From: Fen-1258 sp947085815
GTDB lineage: Bacteria; Bacteroidota; Ignavibacteria; Ignavibacteriales; Melioribacteraceae
Assembly: GCA_947085815.1 (NCBI GenBank)
Contig: CAMTXU010000012.1
Location: 55,291 to 119,290, forward strand
DNA length: 64,000 nt
Reading direction: 5' to 3'
Part shown: positions 57,291 through 64,000 of the stretch, piece after piece
How the letters are laid out: the number at the start of each line of letters is the position of its first letter
Position numbering within the stretch: the stretch's first letter is position 1
The notes under the pieces: generated by a model
The model's input: the letters and a program-made list of their open reading frames with translations, nothing else
Told to the model about the DNA's origin: nothing
Database searches by the model: none
Made by a program: the position numbers and the translations under genes

Positions 57291-60194
57291 TTAAAAAATA
57301 TTCCAGTATGCAGAAAGCTGACCGGAGAAATAGCGGTAACTAGAATTATCACGCGAAGTGCTTCCAATGCTGATTCTACCAGAGAGAATTAATCTTTTTA
57401 TTGGAGTGTATTCTGCATCAATATGTCCTTCGAGAGCAATAAGAGTGCTTTGAGGTATAAGTCCAATTTTACCACCTATGCTGACTCTTAGAGTTTGCTT
57501 TTTATCAAGATCGTTATCAATCCAGACAGAATGCGATTCAAAATTACGGGGCGAGTAATAGAAATCTGATCTATACTTATAATTTGAGTAAGCGTATTCA
57601 TACCCCATCGCGATATCCGGCCAAAAATATTTTCCTACTCTGATTCTAAAATCATTGCCGGCATTTCCGTCATCAACGCCTATATATTGGAACCAACCGG
57701 ATAATTTCAATCCGTCTCTGTTTCTATAATTAGCATCGATCTTGTAAAGAGTAGCATAGTAACGAAGATCTAAGAGATAAGGAGAATATAAAATTAAAGC
57801 ACCGTCGGAATTCTGATAAATAAGACTCACCCCAATCGTATCTCTTTTTTCAAAACGAATAAAAATATCATTATCGTCACGTCTAAATTTTCCAAATGAG
57901 CCGCTGATGCCAAGCCCGAGACCCATCTTAAAATTGTCTGAGAAATTGAGAAGGATCAATCCCTTAAAAATTGTAAATAATTGCTCGCCTTTAAAATTCA
58001 TTTTATCCAAAACATCTTGATTCAAGCTTGTTGCACTTGCCTGCATTGAGCTTCTGTAAAAGGACATTCCAAAAGAGAGAAAATTTGTAACACCGAGTTC
58101 TAAACGACCGCCCCCGCTCAATAATCTAAAGCTAAGATTATCTGTGTAATAAGATAATGATGGGGCAATCGCGACATAATTGGGGAAAGCTTCGAATATT
58201 GCAGCGATGCCTGTAACCGGAAGCCATCCTTTTCTCTGTTTTACCATCGCAATCTGAGTAGAATCTAAATTTTTCCAATCTAGAAGATTATTATAGACTG
58301 TGCGCGCGGAATCATTCTCTGCTAATTTTGCGTAAGAATCGCCAAGATATAAATTTGCCTCGAAATCTGAGGAATCCTTTTGTACCAACTCTTTGAATTC
58401 ACTAACGGCGCTTAAAGAATCTCCCATGGTATAAAAGAGTTTTGCTCGTTGCATTTGTGCATCAAAATTATCGCCATACGAAAGAACTTTATTATATGTG
58501 TCTAATGCAGACTGATAATTCTTTGCAGCATAAAGTACATCGCCGTACTCTTTAAGAATCAGGAAGGATGGCTCCGCCTTAGAGATATAATCTTCGTAGA
58601 AAGGAAGAGCTCCCTTAAAATCTTTATCAACCACTTTCTGTCTTCCCTGTTCAAGTATTGCGTAAAGTTTTTCCTCCTCGAACCGCATTTTCTGCCAGTC
58701 GATATTCGATTGAAGAATAGCTACATCAACGTTCGCTGGTTCTAGTTCCTTCGCTTTATTTGCATAATCCTGAGCGGCATCAAAATCACGTTCGATGAGC
58801 TTAATTGAGCCCATCGAGATTAGGGCGGCGGTTGTTTTTGGTCTCTCTTTCAAAACATTTTCTAAATACTGTTTCGAAAGTTCAATGTCGCGGTTGATCC
58901 ACACAGCTACCTGCGCACGGAAAAGCTGATACTCGAGATTGTTAGGATAATCGACCAAAAGTTTATCAATTATTTCGATAGCCTTATCGAATTCACGTGC
59001 CCAAGCAGAGATTCTTGTCCATCTGTATCGCAGAGCAGGATCTTTTTCCTCCGGATATTGCTCAAAATATTTATTTAGTATAGTACCAGCGCTATCATAC
59101 TCCTGTAAATATTCGTAATACTCGGCAACAAGCTTCAATGCTTCCTTATCGCCCAAATTTACAGTGAGGCGTGCTTTTGCACTGTCTAGTCTTTCCCGGT
59201 AAGTTTTATTCCTGACTTCTGAAACATATTCAAACTTTTCTTTATAGTTAGGGTCATTAAAATTAGTGATACCGATGATCTGCAATTGCTGATATGCTTC
59301 TTCAATTCTCTTTGCTTGAATTAATTCATCAATAAGTTTGAAGCGAGATTCAATATCCTTAGGGTTTCGTCTTAAAATTCTGTAATAACGATCAATTGGA
59401 TATTCTTTTTCGAAAGCGCGCGGATCTTCTTGAGTTAAGTATGCTTGATTGGTAACTTGATCGAGTCCATCCGCCGCTTCTTTGAAGAAGGGTTTGAATC
59501 CTAATGAGGTTTCGAATGCTTTTTTTGCGATAGCATATTTGCTCAACCACATAGTAAAATAACCGTAACGACTCCATAAGCGCCAATCGGTAGGATAACG
59601 CTCAACAAACTTTTTTAAAATGCGTTCACCTTTTACTATACTTCCTGTGTGTGCAAGAATTTCTGTATAACGAATAATTTCATCTGGTGATGCGTTATCG
59701 TCCCTGGCTAAATATTTGTCGTACCATTCTTCCGCTTTCTCCCAAATTTCCATCAGCTTGTACGATTTACCAATTTCCAGATAATTAAATGGTTTATTAG
59801 GATCAATCGCAATTTCTCTTAAATGTCCTTCAATTTTTTTATTTAAGATCGGGTACCAAATGTCGATCAGGCGCTGAAGATTTTTTTCGTACTCGGCTCT
59901 TTTTGAAACACTAACGGTTTCAAGTGCAATAGCTCGGCGGTAATCTAATCTTCCATTTTCAAATTGTTGACGTTTCTCAAAACATAATCCACGGAGATTA
60001 TATCCGTCGGATTCCTGAGGATTAGCTGTAACGTACTTGTTAAGCTGATCAATTGCTTCGCCGAATCTGCCTGCTTGCATGTGAGAGAGCGCGGTTCTTT
60101 TGAGTGATTCAGGATCAATCTTCTGCGCTTCTATGCTGTGTGCAAGTATCAAAAGAAAAATTAAAATAAAAAACCTACTACGGAAAAGGCTCAT
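57291..60194 (-). CDS. Large TPR protein with C-terminal outer-membrane beta-barrel (YaiO-like layout)
   Basis: The product has about 967 residues. A signal peptide (SRFFILIFLLILAHSIEAQ) precedes a long array of tetratricopeptide repeats (about 30-630: SHMQAGRFGEAIDQLNKYV, YNLRGLCFEKRQQ, NYLEIGKSYKLMEIWEKAEEWY and so on). The last 280 residues are amphipathic strands of an outer-membrane barrel ending in SAYWNIF. The TPR domain would lie in the periplasm and bind partner proteins or polysaccharide chains. This layout resembles polysaccharide-export or YaiO-type proteins, but no partner gene identifies the pathway. ATG 60194 is preceded by GAGGATT; ATG 60203 and a longer start at 60278 are alternatives. 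Confidence 0.78.
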   Translation of the reverse strand: MSLFRSRFFILIFLLILAHSIEAQKIDPESLKRTALSHMQAGRFGEAIDQLNKYVTANPQESDGYNLRGLCFEKRQQFENGRLDYRRAIALETVSVSKRAEYEKNLQRLIDIWYPILNKKIEGHLREIAIDPNKPFNYLEIGKSYKLMEIWEKAEEWYDKYLARDDNASPDEIIRYTEILAHTGSIVKGERILKKFVERYPTDWRLWSRYGYFTMWLSKYAIAKKAFETSLGFKPFFKEAADGLDQVTNQAYLTQEDPRAFEKEYPIDRYYRILRRNPKDIESRFKLIDELIQAKRIEEAYQQLQIIGITNFNDPNYKEKFEYVSEVRNKTYRERLDSAKARLTVNLGDKEALKLVAEYYEYLQEYDSAGTILNKYFEQYPEEKDPALRYRWTRISAWAREFDKAIEIIDKLLVDYPNNLEYQLFRAQVAVWINRDIELSKQYLENVLKERPKTTAALISMGSIKLIERDFDAAQDYANKAKELEPANVDVAILQSNIDWQKMRFEEEKLYAILEQGRQKVVDKDFKGALPFYEDYISKAEPSFLILKEYGDVLYAAKNYQSALDTYNKVLSYGDNFDAQMQRAKLFYTMGDSLSAVSEFKELVQKDSSDFEANLYLGDSYAKLAENDSARTVYNNLLDWKNLDSTQIAMVKQRKGWLPVTGIAAIFEAFPNYVAIAPSLSYYTDNLSFRLLSGGGRLELGVTNFLSFGMSFYRSSMQASATSLNQDVLDKMNFKGEQLFTIFKGLILLNFSDNFKMGLGLGISGSFGKFRRDDNDIFIRFEKRDTIGVSLIYQNSDGALILYSPYLLDLRYYATLYKIDANYRNRDGLKLSGWFQYIGVDDGNAGNDFRIRVGKYFWPDIAMGYEYAYSNYKYRSDFYYSPRNFESHSVWIDNDLDKKQTLRVSIGGKIGLIPQSTLIALEGHIDAEYTPIKRLILSGRISIGSTSRDNSSYRYFSGQLSAYWNIF

Positions 60195-60380
60195 AATCCT
60201 CATCAATTTGTTGCCTGTATATGCCTTAATAGAAAGAATTTGAGATTCGAAGCTTCGGCGTTCCATTCTCACTTTCAATTTATCAAAAATTATGCAAAAA
60301 GTAATGATTGAATGAAAAATAGGATTAAAGCTTGATTTGGGACTATTGTAAAAAGATGAGCCGGTTCAGGAAGGAATAAT

Positions 60381-60408
60381 ATGAGACGGATTTATATTCC
60401 CGTCTCAT
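60381..60408 (-). terminator. Possible terminator of the T9SS cargo gene
   Basis: ATGAGACGG (60381-60389) pairs with CCGTCTCAT (60400-60408), a 9-bp stem 38 bases beyond the stop of the T9SS cargo gene. The following sequence on the minus strand is only moderately T-rich, so this is a weaker call than the terminator at 52260. Confidence 0.5.
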
Positions 60409-60446
60409 TTTAAATTAATGTTTTAAGAATTCAACAGATCGAACCA

Positions 60447-61451
60447 TTATTTCATCAACAACATCTTTTTGGATTGAATAAAGTTGTTTGCTGTGATTGT
60501 GTAAATATAAACACCGCTTGTTAGTTTGCTTGCATCAAAATTTACTCTATAATATCCCACAGATTTGTTTTCATTAACCAATGTTGCTATTTCTTTGCCA
60601 AGCAGATCATAAACTTTTACGGTTACAAAACCATTCTCCGGCAGTTGATAATTTATTGTTGTTGTTGGGTTGAATGGATTGGGATAATTGCTAATTGAGT
60701 AATTTGCCGGAAGCTCATTTGATAGAGAGACAACAAGTTTGTCTTCTAATGTTGATGCCTCAATTCTTCCAAAAGCTATGGTTACATAATTAGGATCGGA
60801 TTCAACATTACTATTCTGGCTGTCATTATAAACCGGTCTAGCATCATACATTAATCTATCATCACCAGGATCATTTGTAACAGTGTACTCATAATCTGTA
60901 TATGATGTTGAATACCTGCTTGTATAAGAAGCTAATAAGGTTTCCGGACCAACAACACCGTTAATTTTTACTTTTCTATAAATATTATAACCGGTTACGT
61001 TTGCATTAGGATGCACATTCCAGGTAATCGTTACATTTTGTCCTACATATGAGCTGCTTGATAAATTTCTGCTGTTAACATTTGGTTTAGCGGTGTACCA
61101 TGCAATATAAGTTGCGTTTGTAGAAACAGTAATACTATTTGAAACTATAACGCCATCTTTTTTCCAATATAGGAACGTATAGTCTACATCATTATAGGTA
61201 GTGTTTGTGGCAGTGGCAGTAAAAGTATTATCTGATCGTTTGTATAGTGTTTGGTCTGAAGAATAATTGTTCCCGTCGGCTGTAAATGGTTTGCCGTTTG
61301 TTTGAAATGTTAGATGGCATTCTTTATCAAACTGTGCTACTAAATTAGTGTAGTTACCAGCGGTACTAAGATATTGGCTAAGATCAGAAGCGCTATTCGA
61401 CCAAATTTTCCAAAGCATTTTTATAACCATCGGAGGAAGTTTGTCCATCAA
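60447..61451 (-). CDS. 3' part of a frameshifted T9SS-secreted protein (C-terminal sorting domain, FN3-like domain)
   Basis: This 334-residue frame lacks a signal peptide and begins inside the overlap with the gene at 61393, in a different frame. It contains a Thr/Asn-rich region, an InlB/FN3-like beta domain (about 120-225: NVTITWNVHPNANVTGYNIYRKV) and, at the end, a T9SS type A sorting domain: ISNYPNPFNPTTTINYQL, TVKVYDLLGKEIATLV and SGVYIYTITANNF. The sorting domain targets proteins to the surface through type IX secretion and is cleaved after export. Without the upstream signal peptide this part cannot be exported alone, which argues for one original gene. Confidence 0.8.
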   Translation of the reverse strand: MMDKLPPMVIKMLWKIWSNSASDLSQYLSTAGNYTNLVAQFDKECHLTFQTNGKPFTADGNNYSSDQTLYKRSDNTFTATATNTTYNDVDYTFLYWKKDGVIVSNSITVSTNATYIAWYTAKPNVNSRNLSSSSYVGQNVTITWNVHPNANVTGYNIYRKVKINGVVGPETLLASYTSRYSTSYTDYEYTVTNDPGDDRLMYDARPVYNDSQNSNVESDPNYVTIAFGRIEASTLEDKLVVSLSNELPANYSISNYPNPFNPTTTINYQLPENGFVTVKVYDLLGKEIATLVNENKSVGYYRVNFDASKLTSGVYIYTITANNFIQSKKMLLMK

Positions 61452-62031
61452 TTGCCGTTAATGTATGTGGAAACGTTGAACCTTCTCTCGTTTCTGTTTT
61501 ACCGCCTAATGGAATGTTTGTGTGATATTCACTATTAAGATACATTCCTCCGCCCGCAAAATTATTCTTCAATGTAATTGAGTAATCAGTCCATACACCT
61601 GATGCTACAACTGAGTAATTGCCGCTTGTACTTATTGAACCGCCATATGTATAATAAAATGTCTCATCCGCATATCCAACATTTTGGATCCTAACAAATT
61701 GGTTACCTATTACAACAACATATTCATTATAATAAGGTATTGTAAATGTTGCATCCGGTTGATCCGGATCTACTCCAGAGATATTACCAACAGCATTCCA
61801 TGTGCCGCTGCCCCAGTTTCCATAATTTAGAGAAGAACCGCCACCGCATCCTATATATTTTTTTGCACTTGAATCATAATAATAAACCGATATGCTTTCA
61901 TTTATAAATTGATTTGAGGAATTTTTAATTGAAAATTGCCATTCCCATACATACAAAGGGGGATTAGCTTTTAATGATGAACAAGAGAGGAATAAAATAA
62001 TTGCTGGTAAAATAAATCTGATAAGTCGCAT
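61393..62031 (-). CDS. 5' part of a frameshifted T9SS-secreted protein (signal peptide and N-terminal domain)
   Basis: A 212-residue frame with a signal peptide (FILPAIILFLSCSSLKAN). A beta-rich domain follows (YYDSSAKKYIGCGGGSSLNYG, NYSVVASGVWTDYSITLKNNF). The frame stops with TAG at 61393-61395, just after DGYKNALENLVE. The next frame starts within this region and continues the protein, so an insertion or deletion of bases near 61393-61420 most likely separates the two. It may be a genuine mutation or a sequencing/assembly error. Confidence 0.72.
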   Translation of the reverse strand: MRLIRFILPAIILFLSCSSLKANPPLYVWEWQFSIKNSSNQFINESISVYYYDSSAKKYIGCGGGSSLNYGNWGSGTWNAVGNISGVDPDQPDATFTIPYYNEYVVVIGNQFVRIQNVGYADETFYYTYGGSISTSGNYSVVASGVWTDYSITLKNNFAGGGMYLNSEYHTNIPLGGKTETREGSTFPHTLTAIDGQTSSDGYKNALENLVE

Positions 62032-62124
62032 AATAATTCTCCTTTTTTTGCTAATATTACGTAAGCAAATAAAAAAGGGATGGTACCCGTTAGGTGAAGC
62101 AGCCTAATAATTTATTTGCCTATA

Positions 62125-62146
62125 GGGCAGTGTTAGCGCACTGCCC
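62125..62146. terminator. Hairpin between the lipoprotein and T9SS genes
   Basis: GGGCAGTG (62125-62132) and CACTGCCC (62139-62146) form a perfect 8-bp stem with a 6-base loop. It lies about 63 bases after the stop of the lipoprotein gene at 62209 and is flanked by AT-rich DNA, so it is a likely transcription-end signal for that gene. Confidence 0.5.
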
Positions 62147-62208
62147 GTTAATTAATTAGTTATTTATTTACAACTTTTTACTGCCGTTTTTTACTTCAAT
62201 CCTCCAAA

Positions 62209-63282
62209 TTATTTTCCATGCCAAACAATTGTTTTTTGAGGCCAAGCGCCTGTTGTGTTGCCAAGTAAAAACATTTCTTGTCCGTCAGTCCATGCATCAT
62301 AAATATGCACATCTCCATTTGGTGAAAAGAATTTTGTTATTTGCTGCCACGAAGCTCCATCATTAAACCATACCATTCCGTAAACACCAACTGCTATCCT
62401 GTAATTATCACTTAAAGCAAAAACATTTTGCATAGTATAATTTATTGGTATTATATGAACCCAACTTTTGTCTATATATTCCCAAACTCCAAAATCACCA
62501 AAGGAATAAATACTCCCTTCTTTCCCTAAGCTTAAGCCCCAATTTCCCCATTTGATTACCGACTGCGGATTTTTTATTTCCATTGAATCTAATACCGTCC
62601 AATTCTTAATATTGCCCTTTACAAAGTAAAATATATACCGCTTACCTGTATTATCCTGAACAAATATATTAAGGTAAGTAATGTTCTCTTTTATTAATAT
62701 TCCATTAATAAAATAAGATGAACCACTTGGAACATTTAATTTTGGTATATCCTTTTCCCATTGAATACCGTTATAATGCAAAACTACTGCGCTGTCGCAT
62801 CCAACCCAAATATCATTATTACTGTTTGCAAATAAACTTATTGGGCGTACTTGCAAATCAAGGTTGTGTTCCCTCCATTTTGTGCCATCCCAATTAATTA
62901 TTAAATCTTTTCTTGAATATCCTCTTCTATCTCCAACCATCCAGATATTATTGGGAGCTAAACCCATTATGCTGTTAATAGATTTGTTACTTCTTGGCAC
63001 ATCATTCATTGGATCAACTTCTTTCCAGATTTTACCATCGAAGTGATAAATTTCACCCCGGCTTCTGTCGTTATGTCCTGCAATCCAAACATCATTAGGA
63101 GAGCTTGCACACATAGATGTCATTAATGTTTGCATACTGCCTTCATAAGCAATTGTATCTGCTGTCCATGTCATTTCAAATGGGTTTTTGGTTGGTTTGT
63201 TGGGGTTTGTGCCTTGTTCGTTGCAAGAAAGAATTATTAAAAACAAGAAGAGAAGGGTTAAAGCGTAGATGAAAAATTTCAT
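62209..63282 (-). CDS. Lipoprotein with beta-propeller-like repeats
   Basis: A 357-residue protein with lipobox LIILSC (Cys20). The mature part repeats a pattern of the type NDVWIAGHNDRSRGEIYHFDGKIWKEVD, NNIWMVGDRRGYSR...WDGTKWREH, NDIWVGCDSAVVLHYNGIQWEKD, each with an N-x-I/V-W turn and a closing W. Such repeats occur in beta-propeller proteins of Bacteroidota and Ignavibacteria, often anchored at the surface. The binding partner is not known. A hairpin follows the stop; the T9SS cargo gene is next on the same strand. Confidence 0.72.
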   Translation of the reverse strand: MKFFIYALTLLFLFLIILSCNEQGTNPNKPTKNPFEMTWTADTIAYEGSMQTLMTSMCASSPNDVWIAGHNDRSRGEIYHFDGKIWKEVDPMNDVPRSNKSINSIMGLAPNNIWMVGDRRGYSRKDLIINWDGTKWREHNLDLQVRPISLFANSNNDIWVGCDSAVVLHYNGIQWEKDIPKLNVPSGSSYFINGILIKENITYLNIFVQDNTGKRYIFYFVKGNIKNWTVLDSMEIKNPQSVIKWGNWGLSLGKEGSIYSFGDFGVWEYIDKSWVHIIPINYTMQNVFALSDNYRIAVGVYGMVWFNDGASWQQITKFFSPNGDVHIYDAWTDGQEMFLLGNTTGAWPQKTIVWHGK

Positions 63283-63409
63283 ATTACCCTATTTATATAT
63301 TAATATCTAATAAGCTATTTTCATTCCAAAGATAAAATTGATGAATTAAGGTTAAAAAGCAATTTGAACATAGTAAAATTTTCAACTGGTAAAAAATTAC
63401 ATGTAACTT

Positions 63410-64000
63410 TTAAAATTGAAAATAGATGAACGGTTGTATATCTGCCGATTTGAATTGAGCAACGATCCAAATTACAAATACGAGAAGTAAAACTTTTACG
63501 GGTAGAGGCATTGCTGTAATAATTTTCTGGATCCATACTCCCAACTTAGCGGGTAAGAAGTGAAATAGATATCCGAGCAGAAGCAGACCGAGAATCAATG
63601 GAAGTTTTTCCGCGAACTGCAAGAATACTTCTGCGTGAAAGAATTGGTAAATCTGATCGAGCATATCAATAGCATTCTGGAAATTGCTTGCGCGGAATAT
63701 TAAAAATGAAAACCCAACAAGATGAAATGTTATTATAATCTGGAAGAATCTTAAAAATCTTGTATTGTGAATGCGCAGTAATTTATAGAGTTTCTCTTTC
63801 GGTTTCTTGAAGAATAAAGAGACGGACATCAGTACGCCATGAAACACTCCCCACAGAATAAAATTCCATCCCGCACCGTGCCATAAACCGCAAACAAAAA
63901 ATGTTACAACCAACGCGAGAACGTTCCCAAATATTTTCAAATTGCGGGAAGAAATTTGAACCGGCTTGAATAGATAATCGAGAAGCCATTTTGAAAGAGA
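63410..64000 (-). CDS. C-terminal part of an AlgI-like MBOAT O-acyltransferase (partial at window end)
   Basis: The frame is open at the window edge (64000) and encodes about 196 residues ending IYFQF. The motif FFVCGLWHGAGWNFILWGVFHG contains the catalytic His of the MBOAT family, and the preceding SLSKWLLDYLFKPV is typical of the AlgI branch. It has several membrane spans. AlgI-type proteins transfer acetyl groups from a cytoplasmic donor through the membrane to polysaccharides or other envelope molecules, with an AlgJ/X-like partner. The N-terminal two thirds lie outside the window. Confidence 0.9.
   Translation of the reverse strand, partial: SLSKWLLDYLFKPVQISSRNLKIFGNVLALVVTFFVCGLWHGAGWNFILWGVFHGVLMSVSLFFKKPKEKLYKLLRIHNTRFLRFFQIIITFHLVGFSFLIFRASNFQNAIDMLDQIYQFFHAEVFLQFAEKLPLILGLLLLGYLFHFLPAKLGVWIQKIITAMPLPVKVLLLVFVIWIVAQFKSADIQPFIYFQF

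Noticed and set aside
60447..61451. Independent secreted protein gene
   Set aside because: No signal peptide of its own and an overlapping upstream frame with one; a frameshifted single gene explains both better.

Overview
This is 64 kb of an AT-rich chromosome, most likely from a member of the Ignavibacteria (Bacteroidota/Chlorobiota group). The evidence is indirect. A secreted protein ends in a type IX secretion (T9SS) sorting domain with the YPNPFNPTT-type motif (3' part at 60447-61451). The two-cluster ferredoxin is of the Chlorobium kind, and DUF5686, GH92 and Wzi-like outer-membrane proteins are also present. GTG and TTG starts are frequent. There are no tRNA or rRNA genes, no CRISPR array, no phage genes and no complete insertion sequence. 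The mobile or repetitive DNA consists of short, non-coding, MITE-like elements in the long intergenic gaps.

Layout. 1-1203: the tail of a membrane protein, a repeat-containing gap with a 41-bp palindrome, and a lipoprotein gene. 1273-9720 (minus): a glycan-degradation cluster with a DUF1648 membrane protein, a GH20 hexosaminidase, a GH92 mannosidase, a metallophosphoesterase, a NagX/HGSNAT-like acetyltransferase and the decayed remains of a GH97 enzyme. 9856-11344 (minus): a DUF1569 protein and a dihydroceramide-desaturase homologue. 11644-13763 (plus): a pilin-like protein, an ECF sigma factor and a zinc-finger/FecR anti-sigma protein. 13765-16143 (minus): a DUF4440-like lipoprotein, two paralogous small secreted membrane proteins and a ferredoxin. 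16522-21518 (plus): a SulP anion transporter, an unannotated 37-residue membrane protein, a POT peptide transporter and a Wzi-like barrel. 21687-23432 (minus): a mu-crystallin-family protein and an iodotyrosine-deiodinase-like flavoprotein.

23639-33926 (minus) is a two-component signalling island with three multi-PAS histidine kinases, two single-domain receivers and one NarL-type regulator. The largest kinase carries a receiver-like domain without its phospho-acceptor Asp. From 34401 come a PLP decarboxylase, a DUF1684 lipoprotein, a DUF5686 outer-membrane protein and a TIGR01777 epimerase. 40897-43398 (minus) is a tightly packed three-gene operon of pilus-like proteins. 43611-47908 holds an ICMT-like methyltransferase, a cell-wall amidase, a monohaem cytochrome c, a DinB-like protein and methylglyoxal synthase. 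48312-57236 holds a trypsin-like lipoprotein, an M61 peptidase, a cytidylate-kinase-like protein, two tandem secreted amidases, a HAD phosphatase and an M23 peptidase. 57291-64000 (minus) holds a large TPR/beta-barrel protein, a T9SS cargo gene broken by a frameshift, a propeller-like lipoprotein and the C-terminal part of an AlgI-like MBOAT acyltransferase.

Together the genes suggest a heterotroph with a strong cell-envelope focus: secreted glycosidases, peptidases and amidases, outer-membrane barrels and pilus-like surface structures, under extensive PAS-based sensing. The most unusual observations are the nested and mosaic intergenic elements (46610-46882, 27814-27984, 33955-34058/48213-48301, 16296-16395/36896-37016), the pair of novel paralogous small proteins (14862-15739), the deiodinase/mu-crystallin pair, the sphingolipid-desaturase homologue, and the small transporter-linked membrane protein at 18335. 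All assignments come from reading the sequence. No database search was run.
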